Source of the DNA: Nocardioides glacieisoli
GTDB taxonomy: Bacteria > Actinomycetota > Actinomycetes > Propionibacteriales > Nocardioidaceae
Assembly: GCF_004137245.1 (NCBI RefSeq)
Contig: NZ_SDWS01000001.1
Span: 558,001-622,000 of the forward strand
Direction: 5' to 3'
DNA length: 64,000 bases
Position numbers and translations under genes: made by a program. Under the pieces are notes generated by a model, which was not told the DNA's origin, searched no databases, and was given only the letters and a program-made list of their open reading frames with translations. Shown in pieces: positions 37,899 through 46,344 of this stretch (position 1 is its first letter; every line of letters starts with the position of its first letter).

Positions 37899-38714
37899 GT
37901 GCAGACGTCGACCCACGGGCTGACCATCGGGGAGCACGAGGTCCGCAAGGAGTTCGTCGCCGACCACGAGGCGGAGGCCGAGCGGGAGTGGGCGATCCTG
38001 ACGCTCCTCGCCGAGCACGCCCCGGGCCTCGCCCCCCGCCCGGTCCGCCGCGACGACGGCCGGACGCCGGTCATCGTCATGGAGCGGCTCCCCGGCGAGC
38101 CGCTCGCCCCGCGGCCGCTGTCGGCCAGCCAGGTGCAGGCCCTCGGAGCGTCGCTGCGCCGGTTGTACGACGTACCGCTGGCGGCGGTGTCCGACGCGGG
38201 CATCGGGCCGCGCAACGGCGGGGCGGCCGATCCGCCGGCGATCATCCACGCGCGGCTGGCCGACCATCACGACCTGTCCGACTGCCAGGACCCGGAGCTG
38301 GTGCGGACGGCGCGGGAGGTCGCACGCGAGTGGCTGGGCGACCCACCTCTCCCCGAGCCGCGCCAGACCGTCCTCGGCATCGCCGACCTCAACCCCGCCA
38401 ACGTGCTGTGGGACGGGCAGTTGGTCCGGCTCGTCGACTTCGAGGACGGCGGCCTCACCGACCCGGCGTACGAGCTGGCCGACCACGTCGAGCACCTCGG
38501 CAGCCGCCTGCACGGGGTGTACGACGACCGCGCGCTGACCGACGCCGTCGGGCTCGACGCCGAGGACCGGGTGCGGATGGCTGCCTACCGCCCGCTGTGG
38601 GCGGCGTTCTGGCTCGCCATGCTGGTGCCCGGCAGCGGCAGCTGGCACCGCAACCCGCCGGGCACCGCCGAGGCACAGGCCGCGCATTTCATGGCTCTCG
38701 TGGGCCACCACTAG
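37899..38714 (+). CDS. Aminoglycoside-phosphotransferase-family (kinase-like) protein
   Basis: A 271-residue protein of the APH/choline kinase fold. The region TIGEHEVRKEFVADHEAEAEREW holds the ATP-binding Lys, IVMERLPGEPL is the hinge, and GIADLNPANVLWDG followed by VRLVDFEDGG gives the catalytic Asp, metal-binding Asn and DFE/DFG-equivalent Asp. The usual His-Gly before the catalytic Asp is replaced by Ile-Ala. Chromosomal relatives are mostly small-molecule kinases, not resistance genes. GTG start, 18 bp from the divergent NAD(P)-binding gene. Confidence 0.8.
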   Translation: MQTSTHGLTIGEHEVRKEFVADHEAEAEREWAILTLLAEHAPGLAPRPVRRDDGRTPVIVMERLPGEPLAPRPLSASQVQALGASLRRLYDVPLAAVSDAGIGPRNGGAADPPAIIHARLADHHDLSDCQDPELVRTAREVAREWLGDPPLPEPRQTVLGIADLNPANVLWDGQLVRLVDFEDGGLTDPAYELADHVEHLGSRLHGVYDDRALTDAVGLDAEDRVRMAAYRPLWAAFWLAMLVPGSGSWHRNPPGTAEAQAAHFMALVGHH

Positions 38715-38789
38715 ACTTTGCTGTCGGCACGGGCCAGCCCCGGTGCCACCGTTGACATCTAGACACTCGCGACGAAGGCGGACAGACAC

Positions 38790-39353
38790 GTGGCAAGCAC
38801 CAACGACCTCAAGAACGGCATGGTCCTCCGGATCGAGGGACAGCTCTGGGCCGTGGTCGAGTTCCAGCACGTCAAGCCCGGCAAGGGTCCGGCGTTCGTG
38901 CGCACCAAGCTCCGCAACGTCGAGTCGGGCAAGAACGTCGACAAGACCTTCAACGCCGGCACCAAGGTCGAGACGGCCAACGTCGACAAGCGCACCATGC
39001 AGTACCTCTACAACGACGGCTCGTCCTACGTGTTCATGGACAACAGCACCTACGAGCAGCTCGAGGTCCCGCCGGAGGTCGTCGGCGACGCCAAGAACTT
39101 CATGCTGGAGAACCAGGAGGCGATCGTCGCCACCAACGACGGCCGCGTTCTCTTCATCGAGCTGCCCGCCTCCGTCGAGCTGCTGATCGCCGAGACCGAG
39201 CCGGGCCTGCAGGGCGACCGCTCCACCGGCGGCACCAAGCCCGCGACGCTCGAGACCGGTCACACCATCGCCGTGCCGCTCTTCATCACCACCGGCGAGA
39301 AGGTCAAGGTCGACACGCGCGACTCGTCCTACCTCGGCCGCGTCAAGGCCTGA
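38790..39353 (+). CDS. efp: Elongation factor P
   Basis: A 187-residue translation factor that relieves stalling at polyproline. It has the KOW-like N-domain ([18 protein letters not shown]), the loop with [12 protein letters not shown] where Lys is modified in some bacteria, and two OB domains ([14 protein letters not shown] and [23 protein letters not shown]). GTG start. nusB follows after 9 bp. TAGACT at 38712 and TTGACA at 38752 upstream are candidate promoter elements. Confidence 0.95.
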   Translation: MASTNDLKNGMVLRIEGQLWAVVEFQHVKPGKGPAFVRTKLRNVESGKNVDKTFNAGTKVETANVDKRTMQYLYNDGSSYVFMDNSTYEQLEVPPEVVGDAKNFMLENQEAIVATNDGRVLFIELPASVELLIAETEPGLQGDRSTGGTKPATLETGHTIAVPLFITTGEKVKVDTRDSSYLGRVKA

Positions 39354-39362
39354 GCGCCCCAC

Positions 39363-39785
39363 GTGGCTGCCCGTTCCAAGGCCCGCAAGCGCGCGCTGGA
39401 CATCCTGTTCGCCTCCGAGCTCCGCTCGGAGGACCCCGTCGTGGCGCTCGACCGCGCCATCGAGGCCGGTGAGGGACCGACCAACGACTACACCGCCACG
39501 CTCGTGCGCGGTGTGGTGGAGCACCAGTCCCGCATCGACGAGGTGCTGACGACCTACAGCCGGAGCTGGACGCTCGCGCGGATGCCCGCGGTCGACCGCA
39601 ACGTCCTGCGCATCGGCGTCTACGAGCTGCTGTGGGGCGACGCGGACGTGCCGGACTCGGTCGCGGTCAGCGAGGCGCTGCACCTGGTGCAGGACCTCTC
39701 GACCGACGACTCACCGGCCTTCGTCAACGGTCTGCTCGGCTCGGTGATGCGCGACCGCGCGTCGCTCGTCCAGCCCCCGGTCTGA
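39363..39785 (+). CDS. nusB: Transcription antitermination factor NusB
   Basis: A 140-residue all-helical protein that with NusE binds boxA RNA in rRNA antitermination. It begins AARSKARKRALDILFASELR and has WTLARMPAVDRNVLRIGVYELLW and the C-terminal FVNGLLGSVMRD. GTG start 9 bp after efp; the efp-nusB pair is standard in actinobacteria. A weak hairpin GGTCAC/GTGACC (39789-39808) after the stop may end the transcript. Confidence 0.94.
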   Translation: MAARSKARKRALDILFASELRSEDPVVALDRAIEAGEGPTNDYTATLVRGVVEHQSRIDEVLTTYSRSWTLARMPAVDRNVLRIGVYELLWGDADVPDSVAVSEALHLVQDLSTDDSPAFVNGLLGSVMRDRASLVQPPV

Positions 39786-39850
39786 TCCGGTCACTCGCAG
39801 GGGTGACCTCTCCTCGCGGGTGAACAGTCGTACGTCCTAGGTTGACCTGC

Positions 39851-40663
39851 ATGAGCACCCCCGCCGACACCGCCGAGTCCGTCCACCAGAGCAAGTGGAT
39901 GGACTACGCCATCCGGATCGGGCTGGTGACCTACGGCGTCGTGCACCTGCTGGTCGGGTGGCTCGCCCTCCAGCTCGCCTTCGGTGAGAAGGAGGACCAG
40001 GCCTCCAACTCCGGCGCCCTCCACTACCTCTCGCAGCAGCCGCTCGGTGGGTTCCTGGTCTGGGTGATCGCGATCGGGATGCTCTTCCTGGTCGTCTGGC
40101 GCGTGCTGGAGTTCGCCTTCGGCTACCCGGAGGAGTCGGACGAGAAGAAGCGGTGGCGCAAGCGCGCGACCTCGCTCGGCAAGGCCGTCATCTACGGAGT
40201 CATCTCCTACAGCGCGTTCAAGACCGCCACGGGCAACGGTGGCGGCAAGGGCGGCACCGACTCGATGACGGCGCAGGTCATGAACTGGTCCGGGGGCCAG
40301 CTGCTCGTCGGTGCGGCCGCGCTCGCGATAATCGGCTACGGCATCTCGCTGATCATCCGTGGCTGGACCGAGAAGTTCCGCGAGAACCTCGACGCCCAGG
40401 GCCAGTCCGGCCAGGACGGGTCGGCCTACGTCACCCTCGGCAAGGTCGGCTACATCGCGAAGGGTGTCTCCATCGCGATCGTCGGCAGCCTCTTCGGCTA
40501 CGCCGCGATCACCCACGAGGCGAAGAAGTCCGGCGGGCTCGACCAGGCACTGCAGACCGTGCTCGAGCAGCCCTTCGGTCCGGTCCTGCTCACCGCGATC
40601 GCGCTGGGCATCGCGGCCTACGGCCTGTTCTGCTTCGCGCGCGCCAAGCACCTGTCGCGCTGA
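39851..40663 (+). CDS. DUF1206 domain-containing membrane protein
   Basis: A 270-residue polytopic protein with three internal repeats, each of two transmembrane helices: YAIRIGLVTYGVVHLLVGWL, SLGKAVIYGVISYSAFK and LGKVGYIAKGVSIAIVGSLFGY start the repeats, and each contains the DUF1206 Gly-Tyr pattern. Function unknown. ATG 39851 has TAGGTT 7 nt upstream, matching the leaderless pattern of the window. It converges on the TetR gene with 3 bp between. Confidence 0.88.
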   Translation: MSTPADTAESVHQSKWMDYAIRIGLVTYGVVHLLVGWLALQLAFGEKEDQASNSGALHYLSQQPLGGFLVWVIAIGMLFLVVWRVLEFAFGYPEESDEKKRWRKRATSLGKAVIYGVISYSAFKTATGNGGGKGGTDSMTAQVMNWSGGQLLVGAAALAIIGYGISLIIRGWTEKFRENLDAQGQSGQDGSAYVTLGKVGYIAKGVSIAIVGSLFGYAAITHEAKKSGGLDQALQTVLEQPFGPVLLTAIALGIAAYGLFCFARAKHLSR

Positions 40664-40666
40664 TCC

Positions 40667-41365
40667 TCAGGCGTCGGCGGGCGCTCCGGCGGTCACGGCG
40701 AGAGCGGTCGCGACCATGTGGTCGCGCACCTGCTCGGCGGTGACCCGGCTGATCCGGGGTACGCCGGGTGCCTCTTCACTGACGAGCATGGCCACCCGGC
40801 CGAGCTGGAGGGTGCCCAGCCCGCTGGCGTAGAGCATGTTGGCCAGCAGTGCCGGGTCGTCGACGTGGAAGACGCCGCTCGTCGCGCCGGCCTCGATGGT
40901 GCGGGTGAGGACGGACAGGCAGCCGCTGATGGCCTGCCCGAGTCGGTACATCGCGCTCTCGCTGACCTCCTCGAGCAGGTCGCCTCCCTGACGGCGCATG
41001 ATCGACTGCGCGCAGTCGACGAAGGCGGGGTGCGCCAGGCCGTAGTGGACGAAGGCCTCGACCAGTCGGACGAGCTGTGCGCGGGGCTGGTCGGTGGTCT
41101 CGGCGGCGTCCTCGAGCGCGACGCGGAGCTCGTCGAGGTACTGCACGAGCGTGAGGCTGAAGAGCTCCTCCTTGCCGGTGAAGTGCCGGTAGATGATCGC
41201 CCGGTTGATGCCGACCGACCGCGCGATGTCCTCGATCTGGGCGTCGCGGACACCTCGCTCGTCGAAGAGCCGACGGGTGGCCGTGATGATCTCGGCCTCG
41301 CGGACTCGCCGGCGGGCCGCGGTGCCGCTGGCCGCGGTCGTCCCGCGCGTCGGGTCGGTGCTCAT
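40667..41365 (-). CDS. TetR/AcrR family transcriptional regulator
   Basis: A 232-residue regulator. The HTH is in IEDIARSVGINRAIIYRHFTGKEELFSL (about residues 40-68), followed by an alpha-helical ligand domain with a predicted hydrophobic pocket. It is divergent from the secreted protease gene (64 bp between starts) and convergent with the DUF1206 gene, so either could be its target. TAGACT lies 7 nt upstream of its ATG on the minus strand. Confidence 0.9.
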   Translation of the reverse strand: MSTDPTRGTTAASGTAARRRVREAEIITATRRLFDERGVRDAQIEDIARSVGINRAIIYRHFTGKEELFSLTLVQYLDELRVALEDAAETTDQPRAQLVRLVEAFVHYGLAHPAFVDCAQSIMRRQGGDLLEEVSESAMYRLGQAISGCLSVLTRTIEAGATSGVFHVDDPALLANMLYASGLGTLQLGRVAMLVSEEAPGVPRISRVTAEQVRDHMVATALAVTAGAPADA

Positions 41366-41372
41366 GGCGGCC

Positions 41373-41378
41373 AGTCTA
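41373..41378 (-). promoter_or_regulatory. Putative -10 element of the TetR gene
   Basis: On the minus strand TAGACT is followed by 7 nt and then ATG, the same geometry as for relA. It lies in the 64-bp divergent region shared with the protease gene, so a single bound repressor could block both promoters. Confidence 0.45.
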
Positions 41379-41429
41379 GGGAGCGACGCGCTCGTGGCCG
41401 GCGGCGATCCGGTGTGGTGTGATGCCCGC

Positions 41430-42266
41430 ATGGCCGCCCTCGGACTCCGACGCCTGCTGCTCGCCCTCCTTCCCGCGCTGCTGGGCGCGCTGCTCGTGCC
41501 GCTCAGTTCGGCAAGCGCCGCCGCCCCCGACAGCCGCTTCACGGGGACGGCCCGCCTCCCCGGCTGCTCAGGCGCCGTGGTCCGCTGGGCGTCGGCAATC
41601 GACTCCGACCCGGCCGTGGTGATCACCAACGGCCACTGCGTGCGGTCCCCGTTCCTCGGCGCGCGCGAGACGCTCGTGGACGTCAAGCAGTTCAAGAGGA
41701 TCGAGCTGCTCGACGGAGCGGGCAAGGTCGCGACGACGGTCCGCGGCACGCGGTTGGCGTACGCCACGATGTATCGCACCGACCTCGCCGTCTACGAGCT
41801 CCGCGAGTCGTACGCCGACCTCGCGGCGGCAGGCGTCATCCCGCTCACCCTCGCCACGCGCGGGCCGGCCCGGGGCGACCGCATCCGGATCCCGTCCGGC
41901 TACTGGGTCGAGCAGCGTGCCTGCACGACCACCGGGACGGCCCACCGGCTCCACGAGCGCGCCTGGGACTGGCAGCGCTCGATCCGGCTGCCCGCCCGCG
42001 ACGGGTGCCGCATCCGCGGCGGCTACTCCGGGTCGCCGATCGTCTCCCGCGACACCGGCGAGGTCGTCGGGATCGCGAACACCGGCTACGTCGGCGGACG
42101 GCGGTGCATCGACTCGGCCTGCGAGGAGAGCAAGCGTGGCCGGGTCGTCATGAAGCGGGACATGAACTACGGCCAGCAGACCTGGCTGCTCACGACCTGC
42201 GTCGGTGCCGACCGGCGGTTCGACCTGTCGGTGGCGGGCTGCCGGCTGCCCCGGCCACGGTCGTGA
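41430..42266 (+). CDS. Secreted trypsin-like serine protease
   Basis: A 278-residue exported protein. The signal peptide runs to about residue 31 (RRLLLALLPALLGALLVP, then SSASAAAPDS with an AxA cleavage site). The chymotrypsin-fold triad is visible: His69 in VITNGHC, Asp118 in RTDLAVYEL and Ser200 in GGYSGSPIV. Several Cys pairs suggest disulfides. ATG 41430 has TGTGAT 6 nt upstream. The substrate is unknown; the divergent TetR gene may regulate it. Confidence 0.85.
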   Translation: MAALGLRRLLLALLPALLGALLVPLSSASAAAPDSRFTGTARLPGCSGAVVRWASAIDSDPAVVITNGHCVRSPFLGARETLVDVKQFKRIELLDGAGKVATTVRGTRLAYATMYRTDLAVYELRESYADLAAAGVIPLTLATRGPARGDRIRIPSGYWVEQRACTTTGTAHRLHERAWDWQRSIRLPARDGCRIRGGYSGSPIVSRDTGEVVGIANTGYVGGRRCIDSACEESKRGRVVMKRDMNYGQQTWLLTTCVGADRRFDLSVAGCRLPRPRS

Positions 42267-42386
42267 CGATCCGACGATCGTGCAACTCCTGGTGCACGAG
42301 CGCGAAGGTGGTCACGCGTGCGCGCGAAAGTTCTCGCGCAGAGCCGTGACCCCGGTGTGGACCGTGCATACCTTCTTGCAGCACGT

Positions 42387-42403
42387 CGCGGGTAGGACCC
42401 GCG
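42387..42403. terminator. Hairpin between convergent protease and ligase genes
   Basis: CGCGGGT (42387-42393) and ACCCGCG (42397-42403) form a 7-bp stem with a 3-nt loop, 3 bp from the ligase stop. It can act in both directions for the converging genes. A second stem GCGCGA/TCGCGC (42322-42339, 6-nt loop) lies nearer the protease end of the same 140-bp gap. Confidence 0.55.
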
Positions 42404-42406
42404 GCC

Positions 42407-43942
42407 TCAGGTGACGTAGGACCTGACCGTCTCGATCGTGTCCGCCTCGGCCGGTCCCTTGTCGTCGCGGTAGCGCAGCACCCGGGCGAACCTGAGCGCG
42501 ACACCACCGGGGTAGCGGGTGGACCGCTGGAGGCCGTCGAAGGCGATCTCGACGACCTGCTCGGGGCGGACGTGGACGACGTAGGAGCTGCGGTCGACCG
42601 GAGAGGTGGAGAGCTCGGTGAAGCGCTCGGTCTGCCACGCGAGCATCTCGTCGGTCATCCCCTTGAAGGTCTTGCCCAGCATCACGAACCCGGACTCCGA
42701 CGACTCGTCGCGGGCGCCGAGGTGGATGTTGGAGAGCCAGCCCTCGCGCCGGCCGGAGCCCCACTCGACGGCCAGCACGACGAGGTCGAGGGTGTGGACG
42801 GGCTTGACCTTCACCCATGCCGAGCCGCGGCGGCCGGCGGCGTAGGGAGCCGACAGGTCCTTCAGCACGACGCCCTCGTGGCCCGCCGCGACGGTCTCGG
42901 TGGCGAAGGCGTCGGCGGCAGCGGCATCGCGGGTCACGAGGCGGCGGACGCGGTGCTGCTCGGGCACGAGCGCGTCGAGGGCGGCGAGGCGTTCGTGGCC
43001 GGGGGAGTCGAGGAGGTCGCGACCGTCGACATGGAGCAGGTCGAAGAAGTGCGGCGTCACCGCCCTCTGCCCTTCTCTGGCGGTGTCCTGCGCGGTGCGG
43101 CTCGCGGTGTCCTGGAACGCCATCGGCCGACCGTCCTCGGACAGGGCGAGCGCCTCGCCGTCGAGCACGAAGCGCCGGGCGGGCAGCGAGCGGGCGACCT
43201 CGACCACCTCGGGCAGGCGGCCGGTGATGTCGTCGAGGCTGCGGGTCACGACCAGCACGTCGTCGCCGTCGCGGTGGACCTGGATCCGGATGCCGTCGAG
43301 CTTGGCGTCGATCGCGACCTCGGTCTCGCCGTCGGGGGAGAGGCCCGCCATCGCCGCGGCGACGTCGGGCGCGCTGGAGGCCAGCATCGGCATGATCGGC
43401 CGACCGACCTCGAGCCCGATCGCTGCCAGGGCCTCCTCGCCCTCGAACGCGGCCCCGGCGGCTGCGACCGTCGATCCCGCGAGCATCGCGGCACGGCGTA
43501 CGGCTGCCAGTGGCACCTCGGCCACCTGCGCGACGGCCTCCTGCGTGACGGCGTCGAGCGCGCCCTGGCGGAGGTTGCCGGTGACGACGGCGCGCAACCA
43601 CGACTGCTCCGCCGCGGTCGCGCGACCGAAGAGGTCGTCGACCGCCCGCTTGCGCGCGAGCTGTGACCCCGAGCCGGACAGCTGAGACATCGCCTCGAAC
43701 GACTCGTGGACCTCGAGCACCCCCAGCGACGGGGCTTCGGCGGGGTCGGGCAGGTCGGAGACGCCGCGCCAGCCCAGGCCCGTACGCCGCTGCCGCAGGG
43801 CGCCGCCGAGGTAGGACACGACGACCTCGAGCTCGCCCGGCTCCACGCGGCCGAGCAGCTCGGCGAGCAGGACGACCTTGGCCTTGCGGGACCTGGTGGC
43901 GGCGACCTCCTCGGAGGTGGCGACGAGCTCGGCGAGCAGCAT
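42407..43942 (-). CDS. ATP-dependent DNA ligase (LigB/LigC-type)
   Basis: A 511-residue ligase. An N-terminal DNA-binding domain (about residues 1-200) precedes the nucleotidyltransferase domain, with the adenylated Lys214 in AKLDGIRIQ (KxDG), motif III FVLDGEALAL, motif IV HEGVVLKDL and motif V SAWVKVKP, then an OB domain. Its length resembles mycobacterial LigB. Actinobacteria use an NAD-dependent LigA for replication, so this is an accessory repair ligase. No Ku or LigD genes are nearby. It is divergent from the PaiB-like gene, 58 bp apart. Confidence 0.92.
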   Translation of the reverse strand: MLLAELVATSEEVAATRSRKAKVVLLAELLGRVEPGELEVVVSYLGGALRQRRTGLGWRGVSDLPDPAEAPSLGVLEVHESFEAMSQLSGSGSQLARKRAVDDLFGRATAAEQSWLRAVVTGNLRQGALDAVTQEAVAQVAEVPLAAVRRAAMLAGSTVAAAGAAFEGEEALAAIGLEVGRPIMPMLASSAPDVAAAMAGLSPDGETEVAIDAKLDGIRIQVHRDGDDVLVVTRSLDDITGRLPEVVEVARSLPARRFVLDGEALALSEDGRPMAFQDTASRTAQDTAREGQRAVTPHFFDLLHVDGRDLLDSPGHERLAALDALVPEQHRVRRLVTRDAAAADAFATETVAAGHEGVVLKDLSAPYAAGRRGSAWVKVKPVHTLDLVVLAVEWGSGRREGWLSNIHLGARDESSESGFVMLGKTFKGMTDEMLAWQTERFTELSTSPVDRSSYVVHVRPEQVVEIAFDGLQRSTRYPGGVALRFARVLRYRDDKGPAEADTIETVRSYVT

Positions 43943-44000
43943 GCGTCCATCCTGCCGCCTGCCACCGACAGCCGCCTGACCCAACGGGCAGGATGGGGGC

Positions 44001-44615
44001 ATGCCCGACGCCTCGCTCTACACCCCGCGCTTCAACGTGATGGAGGCCGAGGACGTACGCCCGTTCGTCGAGGCGGTCGCGACCGCGCAGCTGGTGACGG
44101 TGGGGGAGGACGGCGTGCCCGACGCGACCTTCCTGCCCGTGCTGTGGGAGGGCGACCGGCTCGTCGGGCACCTCGCCCGCGCGAACGCCCACTGGCGGCG
44201 GATCGTCGACGATTCGCCGGCGCTGGCGATCGTCACCGGACCGGACGCGTACGTCTCGCCGAGCTGGTATGCAGCCAAGGCCGAGCACGGCAAGGTCGTG
44301 CCGACCTGGAACTACTCCGTCGTGCACCTCCGCGGGTCGGTGGTCGTCCACGACGACGCCGAGTGGGTGCACGCGCTCGTCACCCGGCTCACCGACCGTC
44401 ACGAGTCCCCGCGCGACGAGCCGTGGGCCGTCAGCGACGCGCCTGACGACTACATCGAGAAGAACCTGCGCCCCATCGTCGGCGTCGAGGTCGTCATCTC
44501 GTCCGTGGAGGCGAAGGCGAAGCTCAGCCAGAACCGCTCGGACTCCGACCGGGCCGGAGTGGCGTCCGGACTCGCCGCCGACGGGCGCGACCCTGCTGGC
44601 CTGGTGGTCGAGTGA
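44001..44615 (+). CDS. FMN-binding negative transcriptional regulator (PaiB-like)
   Basis: A 204-residue split-barrel flavin-binding protein. SLYTPRFNVMEAEDVRPFVEA, DATFLPVLW, GHLARANAHW and the very typical SPSWYAAKAEHGKVVPTWNY match the PaiB/FMN_bind_2 family. PaiB regulates sporulation genes in Bacillus, but that role need not apply here. CAGGAT lies 6 nt upstream of the ATG. It overlaps the next gene by 4 bp (GTGA). Confidence 0.9.
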   Translation: MPDASLYTPRFNVMEAEDVRPFVEAVATAQLVTVGEDGVPDATFLPVLWEGDRLVGHLARANAHWRRIVDDSPALAIVTGPDAYVSPSWYAAKAEHGKVVPTWNYSVVHLRGSVVVHDDAEWVHALVTRLTDRHESPRDEPWAVSDAPDDYIEKNLRPIVGVEVVISSVEAKAKLSQNRSDSDRAGVASGLAADGRDPAGLVVE

Positions 44616-45220
44616 CTCGCGTCCGCGAGCGCTTCACCGGCCGGATCGCCGGCATCGGCAGCACGTCCGGCATCCGCGTCGTCGTTGGCCGCTGGGACGA
44701 CGGGCCGTGGGGGTCGTTCGCCGACGTGATGCTCGAGGACGCCTCGGGCCACCGCGTCCTGCTCGCGCCGTCGGAACGGGTGCGCGACTTCGTCGCCTCC
44801 ACCTACTCGTTCGACGAGGAGGTCATCGAGCCGGTGTCGGTCCTGGACACCCCCGACGGGTGGCAGGTGACCACGCCCTCGCTGTCCCTGCGTCTCGTCG
44901 TCGGAGGGCGTACGCCGCTGGGCGTCGCTCTGGGCCTCGTGCCGTCTCGCGTCGCGACCGCGCCCGTCTGGTGCGGGCTGGTCGACCCGGTCGCGCGCGT
45001 CGTGATGCGCGGCGTGCGGACGCGCGGGACCGCGGGCAACGACCGCAGGGAGTGGTACGGCGCGACCTCCGTCGTCGCCGTCACGTCCGTCTCCGGCGCG
45101 TGGCGGGGGACCGACCTGGGCTCGCTCGCGCCGGTGGACCCGCCCTGCCGCTTCGGCTTCTCCTCGACCCCCGCGCGGCCGTCGGTGACGAGCGTGGTGA
45201 CGACGATCGAGCGCTCCTGA
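44612..45220 (+). CDS. Hypothetical protein
   Basis: A 202-residue predicted beta-rich soluble protein (FTGRIAGIGSTSGIRVVVGRWDDGPWGSFADVM; later TPLGVALGLVP and REWYGATSVV). It has no signal peptide or helix. Proteins of this look are common in Nocardioides and other actinobacteria, but no named domain comes to mind. GTG start coupled to the PaiB-like gene by a 4-bp overlap, so the two probably work together. Confidence 0.65.
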   Translation: MTRVRERFTGRIAGIGSTSGIRVVVGRWDDGPWGSFADVMLEDASGHRVLLAPSERVRDFVASTYSFDEEVIEPVSVLDTPDGWQVTTPSLSLRLVVGGRTPLGVALGLVPSRVATAPVWCGLVDPVARVVMRGVRTRGTAGNDRREWYGATSVVAVTSVSGAWRGTDLGSLAPVDPPCRFGFSSTPARPSVTSVVTTIERS

Positions 45221-45232
45221 CGAGGGCCCGGC

Positions 45233-46279
45233 TCAGGCGAACACCGCTCCCAGTGCGTGCGAACCGACGGCCTGGCCGACGGCCAGCGCGATGAAGAGCC
45301 ACGCGGTGGCGGCAGCGCCACCTCGCGGATCGAGGAGGCGACCCCAGAGGATGAGCACCCCGCTCATGGACATGTAGCCGGCACCGAAGCACGCCGCACC
45401 GACCAGGGGCCACGTCCCCTCGTCGCCGCGCGGGGCCAGCACCGCGACCGAGCCGACCAGCAGCGCGACGGTGCACAGCACGAACGCCTTCGTGGGTCCG
45501 TGACGCGCCACTGGCCCGGCGACGAACGCGCCGGCGAGCCCGCCCACCCCGAGTGCGGTCCACAGGAGCCCGACCTGCTCCGGCTGGAGTGCTCCGCGTC
45601 CCACGACCACGGTGGGGCCGAAGGTCCACACGGCCGCCGAGGTGACGCCGGCTCCGACGGCCAGCGTGAGCGGCAGCGCCCATGAGGCCGTACGACCCGG
45701 GCTGCGTCGTGACGGCCGGACCGGGCCCGTCGCGGCATCGACGACCGTCGCACCGGAGCTCAGGACCACGACTGCGCCGCAGGTGGCCAGGCACGCGACC
45801 GCCATCAGCAGCCACGCGGGACCGGGCGCCGTGACGGCAGTGGCGAGCATGCCGGTCATCACGACACCCACGGAGGTGCCGGAGTTCACCACCGCCTGCG
45901 CGGCGCCGGCCATCCGCTCGGGGACCACCGCGTCGAGCAGCCCCACCAGCGCCGGGGATGCGAGACCGGCACCAGCACCACTGACGTACGCACTGGCGAC
46001 GAACCACCCTGCCGAGGTGCTGAGCGCGAGCCCCAGGCATCCGAGTCCGGCCACCACTCCTGCGGCTCCCGCCACTGCTCGGGACCTGGCAGGGACCAGG
46101 AAGCCCGCCAGGCCGGCGGCCACGCAGTAGGACGCGAACTGCGCCGCGCCCGCCGACGGCAGCGCTCGTGCGACACCGGGGCGCTCGACGGCCATGGCCG
46201 GGTGCAGCAGACCGACCCCGAACCGCGCCATGCCGTAGGTCGAGGCGACCAGCAGGACGCCGGCTGCGGTGAGGGCCAC
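45233..46279 (-). CDS. MFS family transporter
   Basis: A 12-helix major facilitator of about 348 residues from GTG 46279 (ALTAAGVLLVASTYGMARFGVGLL opens helix 1). The frame stays open to ATGs at 46321 and 46330, but that extension (MLVKRTFQPEATRG) would be encoded by the tandem operator sequence, so the later start is preferred; this is uncertain. The substrate is unknown. The divergent tetR gene with tandem palindromic operators between them is the classic layout of a substrate-induced exporter. It converges with the gene at 44612, 12 bp apart. Confidence 0.85.
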   Translation of the reverse strand: MALTAAGVLLVASTYGMARFGVGLLHPAMAVERPGVARALPSAGAAQFASYCVAAGLAGFLVPARSRAVAGAAGVVAGLGCLGLALSTSAGWFVASAYVSGAGAGLASPALVGLLDAVVPERMAGAAQAVVNSGTSVGVVMTGMLATAVTAPGPAWLLMAVACLATCGAVVVLSSGATVVDAATGPVRPSRRSPGRTASWALPLTLAVGAGVTSAAVWTFGPTVVVGRGALQPEQVGLLWTALGVGGLAGAFVAGPVARHGPTKAFVLCTVALLVGSVAVLAPRGDEGTWPLVGAACFGAGYMSMSGVLILWGRLLDPRGGAAATAWLFIALAVGQAVGSHALGAVFA

Positions 46280-46299
46280 TCCGCGCGTCGCCTCAGGCT

Positions 46300-46335
46300 G
46301 AAACGTACGTTTCACCAACATGAAACGCACGTTAC
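46300..46335. promoter_or_regulatory. Tandem TetR operators between MFS and tetR genes
   Basis: GAAACGTACGTTTC (46300-46313) is a perfect 14-bp palindrome. A second copy with two changes, GAAACGCACGTTAC, follows at 46322-46335, exactly 22 bp away, about two helical turns. For tetR, TACACT (46333-46338) is a -10 hexamer 6 nt before its ATG and TTTCAC (46310-46315) a -35 at 17 bp spacing, so the operators cover both elements. Binding should repress both genes. Confidence 0.75.
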
Positions 46336-46344
46336 ACTAGCGTC

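Noticed and set aside
37899..38714. Aminoglycoside resistance gene
   Set aside because: Only the general kinase fold is visible; the catalytic loop differs from that of known resistance enzymes and the gene sits among housekeeping genes.
42312..44402. Nearly 700-codon minus-strand frame overlapping the DNA ligase in another frame
   Set aside because: The ligase frame has every nucleotidyltransferase motif; the alternative is Arg/Gly/Ala low complexity.
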